Below, piece after piece: positions 21,871-32,681 of a stretch of 64,000 nucleotides of DNA (the first letter of the stretch is position 1; every line of letters starts with the position of its first letter). Location: assembly GCA_024195265.1 (NCBI GenBank), contig JAJLRJ010000003.1, forward strand, positions 31,815,143-31,879,142, read 5' to 3'. Below the pieces are notes generated by a model that worked only from the letters and a program-made list of their open reading frames with translations, was not told the DNA's origin and made no database searches. This DNA is from Dendrophyllia cribrosa (lineage: Eukaryota; Cnidaria; Anthozoa; Scleractinia; Dendrophylliidae). The translations under genes were made by a program, and so were the position numbers.

Positions 21871-22070
21871 TTAGTATACATCTACTAGACGTTCAAAACT
21901 TAACAAAAAGACAGGCTGAGACGCGTTTTATTGAATAATGATATAAATAACAACCGCACACTGACAACCGCAGGTACTCACTTTCTACCTGACAGGACAG
22001 CTGGTGAGTAGTGTAGCCAATAGGAGAACAGCATTGGTGATAGAACGCTAATAGATTCATACTCACTCAC

Positions 22071-22142
22071 TCACTCACGCAGCCGGCTGCAAGGCAGTCG
22101 GCCACGATCTTTCTCCATTGCTTGCGATCTTTGGCAGCCCTT
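22071..22142 (-). mobile_element. 3' end of a non-LTR retrotransposon (relic)
   Basis: The minus strand reads KDRKQWRKIVADCLAAGCVS followed by a (GTGA)n simple repeat. A K.R..WR..V....A sequence just before a short microsatellite tail is typical of the ORF2 C terminus of RTE/CR1-type LINEs. Everything upstream has been lost. Confidence 0.55.
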
Positions 22143-22299
22143 TTGGTCTCATGTGGGAGCGGTGGATGCTCATTGTGTATCACCTTTGCGAATTGTATTG
22201 GCGGAACATTGTTTTCGGCCTGCCGGGTACAATATACTGAAGTCTACGCGCGCATTTTGATTGATCATTACGTCATGGAGAATTATTTTTTCTCCATGT

Positions 22300-22880
22300 T
22301 CTCTGTTTCGTCCAACATGGCGGACAGTTTTGAAAATGTGGACGAGATTATTTCGGAAAGGGCAAGTGAAGGCTTTTAAAAATGTTTAGCAGAAGCTATT
22401 GACAATAAAGAAAAAGTCAAACGGAGGCGAAAAAAATTAGTTTTGTTGACGCGGAAATGCCGAAATTAGAAAAAAAAAATCCATCAAAGAGGTCAAATTG
22501 GTTAGAAAATCGGTGACCAACTCGCCTGCGGATTGTTGGCCACTTTTTTGTTCTTACTGCATTTGACGTCATCTGTGATCTATAACTGATTATACAATGA
22601 ACTGAATACTACGCGTTCTGTGATTGGTCGTTGCATATGATCTATCAGAGTACAGACGCACGGCTAACGTCACAGAAAAATTGTTTGCTTTGTTTTGTCC
22701 AACATGGCGCACAATTTTGAAAATGTTTGCGAGATTATTCTGGATTGAGCAAGTGAAAGCCTAGAAAAATGTTTAGCGGGAGCTGTTTACGAGCAAGAAA
22801 AAGAAGAAACCAAGACGAAAAATGCTCTTGGCGACTTGAAAAATACTGAAACTGGAAAAACAGTCGAGCGCTACGAGGCA
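22300..22880 (+). repeat. two diverged relics of a transposon-type first exon
   Basis: CCAACATGGCGGACAGTTTT then GAAAATGTGGACGAGATTAT at about 22311-22350 recurs as CCAACATGGCGCACAATTTT at about 22702-22745. Both translate as MA(D/H)(S/N)FENV(D/C)EII and continue into Lys/Glu-rich sequence with stops. This resembles the N terminus of tyrosine-recombinase (Crypton-like) or related multi-copy proteins, but the family is uncertain. Confidence 0.4.
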
Positions 22881-22958
22881 AGTTCGAATTTTAGTCTTTT
22901 TACTTTTCTGTTCATTGTATAAAACAAGTAGATACCATTTTGCTGTGTGTCTGTTCAG

Positions 22959-23400
22959 TTAAGGCTGGTTCTCATATAATCGTCCCGGTCGTCCCGGTCG
23001 TCTGAGTCGTTTCAAAAAGTGCACGGACGACCCGAGACGATGGCAAACGACCCTGACGACTGGGACGATCGCGGTCGCTTGGATAGAACTGTGTTCTATC
23101 CAGACGACTGGGACGATCGTGAAAAATCGGGGACGATCATATGAGAACTACTCTCAGGCGACCGGGACGACTGAGGCGATCGAAGCGACCCAAATTTACC
23201 CCAGAATGCAGTATTATTGCCCAAAACATGTTGTCGGACCCAGTTTACGACCGCGCTATTGACGTTCGAGACGACCGGGACGATCATATGAGAACCCAAA
23301 TCGCTTGTGTCGTCCCGATCGTCTGAGTCGTTTGTGAAAAACTTTTGAAACGACTCGGACGACCGGAGCGACCGGGACGATAATGAGAACCAGCCTTTAT
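22959..23400. repeat. MITE built of GACCGGGACGAT motifs
   Basis: Inverted ends TTAAGGCTGGTTCTCATATA (left) and complement ATAAAGGCTGGTTCTCATTA (right). Between them a CGACCGGGACGAT-type motif appears many times in both orientations. Apparent open frames come from this motif. Confidence 0.75.
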
Positions 23401-23627
23401 AGATCACGGAAGACGTCAAAATGTGGTAAGAACATCAGCGACACACTCGCCTTTCATCCGACAACGTTAATTGAAATAGCTGTATACAAACAGTGATAAG
23501 CAAAAACAGACCACTACAAGGACCGATCAGATTATATTTAAGTGCACGGCATGTCTGAAAACCAGTTTTACTGAGCCGTTTTACCGTGTTTAAATAAAGT
23601 TAATTAAATTATTAAAAGGCATTCTAT

Positions 23628-24058
23628 ACCGGGGGGGGTACTCAACAAAGTTTTGTACGGGGATGCTCCGCCCCGAGGTCCAAACCCTTACCCTTTCATA
23701 TATCGTTTTTGACAGAAAAGGTACCCCTTTCATATACCTTGCATTGAAAATGGTACCCCTTTCATATTCCTTTCATTGAAAATGGTACCCCTTTTCATAT
23801 AGCCTTTACGTGCGTCTGTCTGATATATTTTGAAAGGCCCTTTTTATAATACTTAAATGGCAGTTTTCCCTACCTTTTTTATGCTTCAACTCGTGTTTTC
23901 GCTACCCTTGCCTCTTCTTCGTGAAATCCCAAACCTTTCACATACTTCAACTCGTGAAATCCCGACCCTTTCATATACCTCCAGCCTCAAAAAGGAACCC
24001 CTTTCGGGCGGAGCATCCCCGTATAGCCCATTATAGGGAGTACCCCCCTCCCCCCGGG
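23628..24058. mobile_element. G-run 'TACTCCC' element, copy 2, with target duplication
   Basis: Starts CCGGGGGGGGTACTC and ends GAGTACCCCCCTCCCCCCGG, flanked by an 8-bp direct repeat CATTCTAT (23620-23627 and 24059-24066). Inside, ACCCCTTTCATATACC-like units repeat. An 8-bp duplication suggests a hAT-like or similar DNA transposon origin. Confidence 0.72.
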
Positions 24059-24599
24059 CATTCTATCGAAATGGAGAAATGGCACTACGGTATATGGGAG
24101 TTCGTTCGTTATAGGGGTTCGTTATATTCTTTCAGTTTGCAGTCATTATTCTAACGGCTGGCTGTTTAAAATACTGAATATGTAAGAGCATTTTGGAAAT
24201 ATTTTGCTTTATGTAAATTATTTGCTTTATTACTGTTTTACCTATCATGCCCTAAAAATGATTTTTGATTTACTCGAAAACCTTATAAATTTTCTTGAAA
24301 CTTCGTCTGCAGCTAGTGATACGTGAGTAATTCAAAATTTAAAGTTTCATTATGAAGTGTCTAACTAGATTTTGAGAAAAACGACACTGTTTAAAACAAA
24401 AAGCAATAAGCTGGCATTGCTATAGTAACCGCTGTTGCTTAGAAACCAGTGACACATAAAACTTTGATCACATTACATAAACTTAGTGAAGTATGAAAGC
24501 AATCGAAGTATGTATTGGTTCCATGCGAAATCTTTGATTTAAAACATACACTGCGAGGTAAAAAAAAAAAAGAAACGGAGTCGAGCCTCCTTAATCACG

Positions 24600-25060
24600 C
24601 CAACTTATCTTTTCTGTTTTAGATTTCCTTCAGTAATTGGTAAGCCGAGACCGCCATTCACGCTTTAGATAGATATTCGGTTATTGGGAATTTAAAGCCG
24701 TTATTCCCTCAAAACTCATATTCTGACCCGAGGAAGTGATGAACTTCTTGACCACGACGACTGCCGATGACGATACTGATACAATCTAATCCGTGCATGA
24801 AAATATCGTTCAACTTCCAGTTTAATATCTGAGTTTTGCTATCCCCATCAACTGATTGTTACGGCTTGAACATCCGCAACCCTACGCGGGAATTTAGCAC
24901 ATGTAATCTTCAGTTTAATATCTGAGTTTTGCTATCCCCATCAACTGATTGTTACGGCTTGAACATCCGCAACCCTACGCGGGAATTTAGCACATGTAAT
25001 CTTCAGTTTGCACCTCAGATTATTTATTATCTAAATTCAGAACAATAATAAAAAATCTAG
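24600..25060. repeat. dispersed segmental repeat, copy 1
   Basis: GAGGAAGTGATGAACTTCTT, GACCACGA and CCCTACGCGGGAATTTAG occur here and in the same order at 43860-44240 with moderate divergence. A downstream continuation (AAAGATACCGTCTSTTTGTT, GACAGCAATGA-like) pairs 25300-25530 with 46240-46530. Confidence 0.6.
24818..25003. repeat. 93-bp tandem duplication
   Basis: Two adjacent, essentially identical 93-bp units beginning CAGTTTAATATCTGAGTTTT and containing CCGCAACCCTACGCGGGAAT. The identity shows a recent duplication inside an older block that also occurs once at about 44085-44190. Confidence 0.9.
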
Positions 25061-25665
25061 TCGGCGACGTTATAATTACCGCAACTTTTCAAACAATGTG
25101 AAATAGTTTATTTAGGATGAGTCAGTCAATCATGCATCTTATGTATGTATCCTATATATATTCTGTCTATTCTCCTGATCCTTTTAAATTACACTTCACA
25201 CACATCATATTTCAAAAGTTCAGAAAATTGTGCCACACCAGCTACGAAAAACCACCAAAAATATAATTATATACGATGCGAAATTCATTGACCTATATAT
25301 AAGCTTTACTTATCGGGTAAATCCGATAAAAGATACCGTCTCTTTGTTCAGATCTTTGTTGACGAGATAGTAAAGTTATTAAAAAAAAAACACGAAACTA
25401 GACAGAAACTGAAATATAACACGCGAAAGTACTTATATGGCAATTGGTTTACGCTCAACGTACGGATACAGAAGTCTGCGGTATATTTGCATTTGTATTT
25501 TGGCAGCAATGATGATGAAGTTCTATCTTAAATCGGACGAGACTGCTTAGGTAAAAATTAAGTATTTCTAATCGTTTATTCTTTCAGTGATGAAATTTCG
25601 TTTTGGCCGAACCGAATTGTAACTGATCACGAACTGACTCGTTTTAAGCTATAGTTAGAATCAGT

Positions 25666-27110
25666 CTTACCTTGACTCGCTGTTTCTGTCGGGAGGAATC
25701 GAGACAGTCAACGATGCCGTTTCGCAAGTCGAAAAAAAGTAATTGACTTTCAGAACGACCTTCTGTAAATCTAATCACTTGCCGGCTCTACAATGTCCCT
25801 TGAACAATAGCACAAATACTTAAATATGCGGTCAGGACAATAGACATTTTTCTCTTTTCTTAACAAAATAACCGCCGATGCGGGAAACCAAAGGCATGGA
25901 GCTGAGAGCTCTTTTGTAATTTTGGCAGGCCGACTTACATGTTCACCAAATATACTGAAACACTTGGAAATACCCAATATTTATTCTTATGAGGTTCAAA
26001 ACAGTCACTGGCCCGCTTGTTTGCCCGGCTTTACACATTGCAAAACTGCAAGAGCCCCACTCCCTCCCAGTTTTTGATAAAAAATATTGCGGATTTGCAT
26101 CTAAAGTACTCGTGTATACCATGCGCGATTTAGGGGTAACACTTATTCTTTTGTTAAAACAATAGAATATTAGAGCACAAAAGAACGACAATACAATAGA
26201 ATACAATACCATAGAATATATTAGAATACATAATTTTACCTAATACAATGAATGTGTACAATGTACAATAGAGCTAACACCCTAAATCGGGCATCATATG
26301 TACTCGTGCGTTTTTTAGTGCATTCTTCAGCTATTGTTCTTGTGTGAATTCACAACAAACTTTATCCAACTTCATTTATCCAGTCAATTCACAGGTTGGT
26401 AATAACTTAGGGGTTGTGTTGTGCTGCTCTAATATTTCCAATCCAGTGCTTGTGCTTTTTAATTTCTATTTTCTTCCCATTTTACACAGATTTTGTTTGT
26501 AAATAATTAACATCACATCAAGTTTGACGATCTACTTATAATATTTTATCAATTAATTAATCTTTTTCGGCAGGTATTCTTAAGTGGATTGCTGATATTC
26601 ATAGCCTTAATGAACGGATCTTTCTGTTTCGTCGAGGAGGGGTATACAAAAACTTTATAATTTTTCCGACACTTTTATTTTAATATCATTACAGCTAAAA
26701 TTTAATTCAGTATTTTGCATATAGTTGTTTTACTCTAACAGTCACCGAGTCATAACAAGGCTCCGCACACACTGATCATAAAAAAATTATTTGAAATATC
26801 TTGGTTGGAAAATTAAAATTGAACGATAACGGACGGTCACATTAGCTAGCGCTCTCAGTGGATTAATGGTAATGGACTGATAGCTGGCATTTGAAGCGAA
26901 CGTATCTGAAGCTATAACTTATCTGAAGCTAATGTGGTCACCATTTGTTTATTTCTTATAGAAGACAAAGGACAAAGACACAATATTTCTTAAGATAATT
27001 AGAATTGTGCATGACAAAACAAACAAACAATTATCCCGGAGGCACAACAAAGGAACCGATGCATTACTAAATAATGGATCTGAGAAGACTCAAGCACGAC
27101 ACCTAGATAA
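25666..27110. repeat. diverged duplicate of the 19376-20300 block
   Basis: TTGACTCGCTGTTTC, CAGAACGACCTTCTGTAA, TTAAATATGCGGTCA, ATACCCAATATTTATTCT, GCGGATTTGCAT and AACAATTATCC.GGAGGCAC occur here in the same order as at 19380-20225. This is an old local duplication of the receptor gene's upstream region; no coding exon was found with it. Confidence 0.65.
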
Positions 27111-27411
27111 GAGACACGAGAATTTAGTTTTATCGACAGAGTCGATAAGGTAAATTGACCACCGTAAAAAGATTCAAATAGCTGACGTTTCGAGCGCTAG
27201 CCCTTCGTCGGAGCGAATCAAGAAATTGAGGGTAGTGTGTGGTTTTATATAGTAAGCGGTGGAGCTACGTTATTGGTGGAAATTTGGTGACGTGAAAAAT
27301 AAATGTAAATTAGTTGAACGAAAAGCGTTCGTTGATTCCGTGGGGTTTGAGAGTGCCGATTTGAAAGATGATTTTTTGTTCTAAGTTTTTACGGCTTTCT
27401 GTGTTACCCTG
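27036..27411. repeat. left arm of a 376-bp inverted pair
   Basis: This segment is, by eye, about 97% identical to the reverse complement of 34398-34773 without indels. It consists of host-type sequence (27036-27125, related to 20215-20290) joined to the 3' end of a Penelope-like element on the minus strand, including the C-terminal QIGTLKPHGINERFSFN codons. Confidence 0.88.
27202..27240 (-). other. hammerhead-ribozyme-like motif
   Basis: The minus strand reads GCTCCGACGAAGGGC, TAGC, GCTC, GAAACGTC: a CCGACGA box, a 4-bp stem II with TAGC loop and a GAAA box. Penelope-like elements are known to carry hammerhead ribozymes in their terminal repeats. The core U of CUGANGA is C here, so cleavage is probably lost. 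Confidence 0.45.
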
Positions 27412-27424
27412 CCCATGTAAAAAG

Positions 27425-27745
27425 TGGTCATGAAAAATCATGACTTATCATGATAATTAATGACAAATCATGACTTTTAATGACTATTCATGATTTGTCA
27501 TAAAAATGTCATGACTAGTCATATTCATGTCATGACTGATCATGACATGGTCATGAGAATTATCATCAACCTATGACTGTTCATGACAAAATGTGACTTG
27601 TCATAAATTTATCATGACAAGTCATAAAAATGTTTAATAAGTCATGGCATTTAAATGTGGATCATGACAAATCAAGACTTTTCATTAATTTGTCATGACA
27701 AGTCACAACAATCTTGTGCAAGGCATGATTGATTGTGATGAAAAG
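27425..27745. repeat. dense TCATGACA palindromic-motif cluster
   Basis: Within 320 bp the self-complementary core TCATGA and close variants (TCATGACAAGTCATAAAA, GTCATGACTAGTCAT) occur about 20 times at irregular spacing on both strands. It is not a simple tandem repeat. No reading frame. Confidence 0.7.
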
Positions 27746-28382
27746 GGGGAAAGTGATAATTAACTGAGTGTTTCATTTAAATTCTAGGAAAACTGATATG
27801 GCTTTGGATAAAACGGTTACATTTACAATCTGTACAAGCTACATGTATTGAAAAGTTACTTTTCATGATTTACACATTCTGAGTCACACATCAGTCTCTT
27901 AATGTTCTCAGTCATGTGTTCAAGGTTTAAGTGACAAAAACAATTCTACATTTACTTTGTCCAAAATTGTAAATGTCTTTTCCTTGCAGTTGATTAACAT
28001 TGATGACAACTTTGGTTGTGCATCTGAAATTAATAAAAAAAAAAACATTTGTAAGGAAAGGCATGTGTACCATGTAAAAATGTACATGTACTCTAGGCAA
28101 ACTTGTTATGGTCAATAAGGACAAGAGTATCGGGAACTTTCTGTGCAATTAAGGCAATTACTGTAAATTTAAACATCTGCAACAAAGTTAGTGGTTTTGG
28201 TTGTTTACAACAAGGATGGCAACATGGCTTATACATGGATATGTTTTAAAGAAACTCTTATTCCACTCTGGCTTGCTGGAAACTGTATGAAATAATTGTA
28301 ACTAACTCAGCACTATGCAACTCATTGGTTACAGTGTACATGTCTTAATCATTTCATCATTTCCTTTCATTTCATACAGTCT

Positions 28383-28446
28383 CCTGGTTAGCTGAGTTGA
28401 TAGAGCGCCAGTCTGCAGAGCAGGAGGTCACGGGTTCGAATCCCGG

Positions 28447-28482
<36 letters not shown>

Positions 28483-28853
28483 CAAAGGTGCTGCCTTTGC
28501 AATGACATCTGCAAAATGGTTAGACCTTCACCTGGCTCGTTTGACTACGTAGAAATGGCGGTCCCGTCTCCGATGGGGACGTAAAAGAACCACTGAGGAC
28601 GTAACAAAACTTTGGCTGTGACCACCCTCAGTGCCGTACATTGTTCATGGGTGGGGTGGGGAAGATGAGATCAACAATGGACCGATAGCGGCTGCCTGAG
28701 GCGCCTTCATAAGCTGACATCCGATCTCATTCTCATAAGTGTACAATGTATGTAAAGCGCCATGAGACAATTGTGATATGTGCGCTATATAAGTCTCTGA
28801 TCTATTTATATAAGTCTCTGATCTATTTATATAAGTCTCTGATCTATTTATGT
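28383..28853 (+). mobile_element. tRNA-derived SINE, near full length
   Basis: The head has TTAGCTGAGTTGATAGAGCG (box A), a GCA-anticodon-like loop in CCAGTCTGCAGAGCAGG, and GGTTCGAATCCCGGC (box B), most like tRNA-Cys. The body ends GTAAAGCGCCATGAGACA and GTGCGCTATATAAGTCT, a 3' domain shared by many animal SINEs, followed by three copies of ATAAGTCTCTGATCTATTT. The acceptor stem is imperfect, so it is a SINE and not a tRNA gene. Confidence 0.82.
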
Positions 28854-28886
28854 CTGGCGCACCTTTGAAGAACAATAAATTGTTAT

Positions 28887-29023
28887 ATATGTTGTGGTTC
28901 AATTTTATCCTTGGTTCAAATTTTATTTTCCTTTGCTTTTGGCTATGGTAATGTATGATAATGAATTTTAAACAAAGGAAAATAAAATTTGAACCAAGGA
29001 TAAAATTGAACCACAACATATAC
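28887..29023. repeat. palindromic MITE
   Basis: Arms ATATGTTGTGGTTCAATTTT, ATCCTTGGTTCAAATTTTAT and TTTCCTTTG pair with CAAAGGAAAATAAAATTTGA, ACCAAGGATAAAATTGAACC and ACAACATAT. Arms are about 50 bp and nearly perfect. Confidence 0.85.
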
Positions 29024-29586
29024 ATTGTACCCCATGTTCAATCTCTAAACAGCATAAAATATACACTAAATAAGACTTACTGTTGGTTAACAGCAACCAA
29101 GTGACCGATGAATAATGGTAGTGGGTTCCTCTGAAATGGTGTCAAAATTGACAATAAAACAAAACCATGACTGGCCCAATAGGATAAAGTTTGTACTCAA
29201 TCCCTCCAATATGTGTTGTACCAGTGTAGTTTTGGAAAAATGTAGTGTAACAATTCCTCTTTGCTATCCATGTGTACATGTAGCTTTGGCTGGTGTACAT
29301 TTCTTCCCCAATGCTTGCACTAAGGAACTTCTCAACAGAAGGTTGGTTGCAGGTCACATTTATTGAGAAGAAAAGATCCAAGATTTCTTGTGAAACCTAC
29401 AACTTGCTAGGCCATCCATGGAACTTGCATTCATTTGCAACACAAGTACAGTGTAACTTTGGGTTTTCTGCAATTGACATTTTGTGCAAAAAAATTCCCT
29501 CAATGTATTGTATTCTTACTGGCTAAAACCTTAAACAATAAATTAATACTACATTTTGGAGATACATGTACCTTTAATTTGTGTTG

Positions 29587-29735
29587 TATAGACACTTTTA
29601 ATAAATACCACGATGCATCATTTTCCGCTAATGACGTCAAACATATTCTTTTGAATTCTCTTGCAATTCAAAAGAATACATTTGACGTCGATAGCGGAAT
29701 GTGATGCATTCTGGTATTTATTAAAAGGGTCTATA
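29587..29735. repeat. palindromic MITE
   Basis: TATAGACACTTTTAATAAAT, GATGCATCA and ATTCTTTTGAATT at the left pair with AATTCAAAAGAAT, TGATGCATTC and ATTTATTAAAAGGGTCTATA at the right. Each arm has a TGACGTCAAA-type site. Confidence 0.8.
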
Positions 29736-30670
29736 ATGTATTGTACCAATCATGACAAGGTTTGAAATTAACGTTTTCCTAAGGAGCCAAATGGCGACTA
29801 ACCTAAACATTTTGGTCGCCAGATCGTAACGTTTGCTCACCAAAGTGCATGGTGTTTTTTTTTTTCATTTACTCCAAAATTTCCATTCTACAGTCAAAAC
29901 ACAACATTTGACTTTTCTTTGCCTATCATATAACAAAGCTGCTTCATTAAACAGTGAGTATAAATGCAGCTATTAAAGGAGAGACTTACAAAAGCCAAAA
30001 CAATATCGGAGTGCTCTGACAGGTCTCATAGAGCTTGTTTGTCAACAGTCTTGTGAAGGCATGGAATTTTGCGTGGAACTGTATTGGACTCTTGTTAAGT
30101 TTCATGAACTAGACATACATGTATGGGGCCCTCTTTCCATACCCTGATTTAACTAAATGTGTAACACAACTATTTCTTCTTCACCGATATGCAACTACTT
30201 CAAATGTCAGATGAAGCATGTGTTTGTTAGCTACATGTAGTGTGCCCATTATACATATTGGGAGAAACTTCTGAAACAATATATAGCGCTGGGTAAACAT
30301 GGCGATCGTAAAATCGCCACTGTGTTTCACTACAACTGTTCACAGGAGCCTTAAGTTTTCTCCAAAAATAAAATCCATTTACCTTAAAATTAAAACTGCA
30401 GAGGGGACAAAAGGTTAGTTGCCTGCTGGCGACCAGTTCTGAAATTCTGGTTCAGTCACAATTTCGAACCCTGCATGATTTCAGTAAACGGTACATGTAT
30501 TTATCCTAGTGTTCAAGATACAGTGTATTTGTGCATGTGAAATTTGCTCTCTTTACAGTGAATGAAATACCATAATAAATGGTTCAATCAACAGATAAAA
30601 ACATAACAGACATTTCCAAAGTTAAGTCAATGTTGTGGTGTTATGACTTTATTGATTGTGTATACATTTA

Positions 30671-31601
30671 CAGGGTTGGACATTAGCACTCGCCCGCTCG
30701 CCCATGCAAGTGTCTAAAGCGTCGGGCAAGCACAAATCATCAATCACTCGCCCGTTTGGCGAGTGCGATTTTCCTCACCAAGAAATTATTTAAATAATAA
30801 ATTGCAAAATAATTACATTTCATTTTGCCGAAAAAAAACCCTAACATAAACTTACCATTTCTATTTTGCAAAGTTTTACATTCCGAACTGTCTAATAAAT
30901 TGGCGCTGAAAGGCAACATTGGGCTTCACAGACAAATATGGCCTCCTCCTAGTGATAATTACATAACACATGTACTTGTACAAAGTGATACTGCTGGTCA
31001 CTATCGAGCCATCAGTGATCAGGTAAACATAGCGCCCAAGGACCGCTCCCGAGAAGAACAGACACGTTTACTCGCAAACTGCAGGGATCACACGAAGATT
31101 CATCAATAAAAAATCTATTTGAAATATAAAGTAAGTGCCTCCATTGTGTTTTCTTGGGGTTTAAGGTCTTTAAATAGAATTTTTCATTGAAGTATTAAAT
31201 AATCCTCGGTCTGCCACGTGCTCGACGACGTTGCGAGCAAATTGTTTTCCTGTACTTTCCCAGCGCTCTGATCAACACGTGTTCTCCCAGTAAGTTTAAA
31301 AATGGAGTAAACTGATCGCGGCCAATATGTGGAAAAATTTATCAGGAGTTTCTGAAGTCGTTGACGAGAAGAAGAACGAAAAAGCCCCGAAAGCTGCCAG
31401 AAATACGAGGGAATACGAGAAGACAAGGATCAGGAAGTTTTCTATGAAATGGCAAGTTGGCCGGCAGTGGTTGGAGAGACAGGGGGGGGGGGGGGGGGGG
31501 GGGGTTAACTTTTGGGTGAGTGAAAACTGGTCTGGGTGAGTGCATTTTGAGGGTCACTCGCCCAAATGGCGAGTGCTCTCAAAATTAAGTGTCCAACCCT
31601 G
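30671..31601 (+). mobile_element. non-autonomous hAT-like element
   Basis: Ends CAGGGTTGGACA and TGTCCAACCCTG, with sub-terminal GGCGAGTG repeats in both orientations, flanked by CATTTA (30665-30670, 31602-31607). CA.GG ends are usual for hAT elements, although hAT duplications are normally 8 bp. Inside, MWKNLSGVSEVVDEKKN and KFSMKWQVGRQWLERQ resemble the N-terminal region of hAT-derived zinc-finger proteins. That frame then runs into a poly-G tract (about 31482-31504). Confidence 0.62.
31327..31480 (+). pseudogene. hAT-type transposase N-terminal fragment
   Basis: About 52 codons beginning MWKNLSGVSEVVDEKKNEK and ending FSMKWQVGRQWLERQ, then disrupted by a run of G. The basic start and the KW..GR.WL motif resemble the beginning of ZNF862/KIAA1586-like hAT transposase derivatives. 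No catalytic region is present. Confidence 0.45.
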
Positions 31602-32410
31602 CATTTATGTTTCAATGCTTTCCCTAAAAAAATATTTGTTAGGATAAATAGATATAAAAAAGGGAACAAGCTAAGGATTTATATACAAAACTAAGCTAGG
31701 GTTTATATACATACAGTGTACATACGTTTCTTTTCCTCCAGTAGTCATGATACATGTTTGCTAGATATGTAATCTGGTTCTCCATATTTACATACATGTT
31801 CGCTGCTAAAGGCACTACATGTATTCTCGGGCAAATGGAGTTCAATCGGCTCTAGCAAGTCTGCAAATGAATAGTCTGATAGTTCTCGATGGAATCACAA
31901 ACAAAGGTGTCTTGCTAGTCTAGATCTAAATCGCATGGTGAAATGTCAACATCAGAATCGTGCCCAGAGGAATCCGAGAAACTGCCATCATTCGCAAAAA
32001 AGTCATCATCACTGTCAAGGTATTAATCATTGGTAGATGCATCTTTGCACTCGAGCGCTGAGAAGTGGAGCGGTTGGTTTTCTGTGTCGCGGCTAACACT
32101 TATTTAATTAAACGTCACACTGGATGAATATGCTTGAATACCACTTAAAACTATCTGTGATAAGTTAATTCTTTCATTGTCGACCTATCTGTAGGGTCCT
32201 CTTCGTCAATTTGGCCTGGAAGGAAGAATTCGTGGACATCGTCTTATCCACAACTGGCGGACGCCATTTTCGTTATTGAGAGGAGACTGGGTGAAGAGGC
32301 GCGGTCGCGCAAGTCACGTGATTTATACGTAGCTTCAGTTGATCGTTGTTGTTGGTTGATAAGCTGATAAGGTGCGAAAATTTCGTGGCGCGTCGTTTCA
32401 AAATTTGAAG

Positions 32411-32545
32411 ATGGCTGAGAAAAACTTTCTACTGGTGTATTTTCCTACCGGCGAATCAACTGCTATTGTACGAAACAAGCCAATTGCTGTTTTGGTCGGT
32501 AGCGTTTGTAAGCGTGGAACCATCTCTGGAAATGGAGTGACGTGA
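32411..32545 (+). CDS. short exon-like ORF, unrecognised
   Basis: 44-codon frame MAEKNFLLVYFPTGESTAIV, then RNKPIAVLVGSVCKR, ending at TGA. The LVYFP.GESTAIV pattern resembles first exons of multi-copy cnidarian proteins that start with a short beta domain, but I cannot name the family. No good donor was found, so it may be a decayed copy carried by a repeat. Confidence 0.3.
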   Translation: MAEKNFLLVYFPTGESTAIVRNKPIAVLVGSVCKRGTISGNGVT

Positions 32546-32566
32546 TGGTGCAAGTTTCAAATTCTG

Positions 32567-32681
32567 CTCATTTGCATTACAATGAAATCTAGCATGTATG
32601 TGAGGCAATTTCGGGCTATTTTGTAGTTTTAGCCCGAAATTGCCTCGCATCCACGTTGGATAACATTGTAATGCAAATGAG
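32567..32681. repeat. palindromic MITE
   Basis: CTCATTTGCATTACAATG pairs with CATTGTAATGCAAATGAG, and GAGGCAATTTCGGGCTA pairs with TAGCCCGAAATTGCCTC around a short loop. Confidence 0.8.

Larger units (their letters stand above)
19132..27035. other. intergenic region upstream of the receptor gene
   Basis: No protein-coding gene seen. It holds a candidate 5' UTR exon, MITEs at 20908, 21374, 21764 and 22959, a LINE 3' end at 22071, two transposon-exon relics at 22300-22880, the G-run element at 23628, a 93-bp tandem duplication at 24818, and a second, diverged copy of the promoter-proximal block at about 25660-27110. Bases 19482-20160 and 25060-25660 show only this old duplication. Confidence 0.6.

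Noticed and set aside
28383..28460. tRNA-Cys gene
   Set aside because: Good boxes A and B, but the acceptor stem is mismatched and a SINE body with a repeated tail follows.
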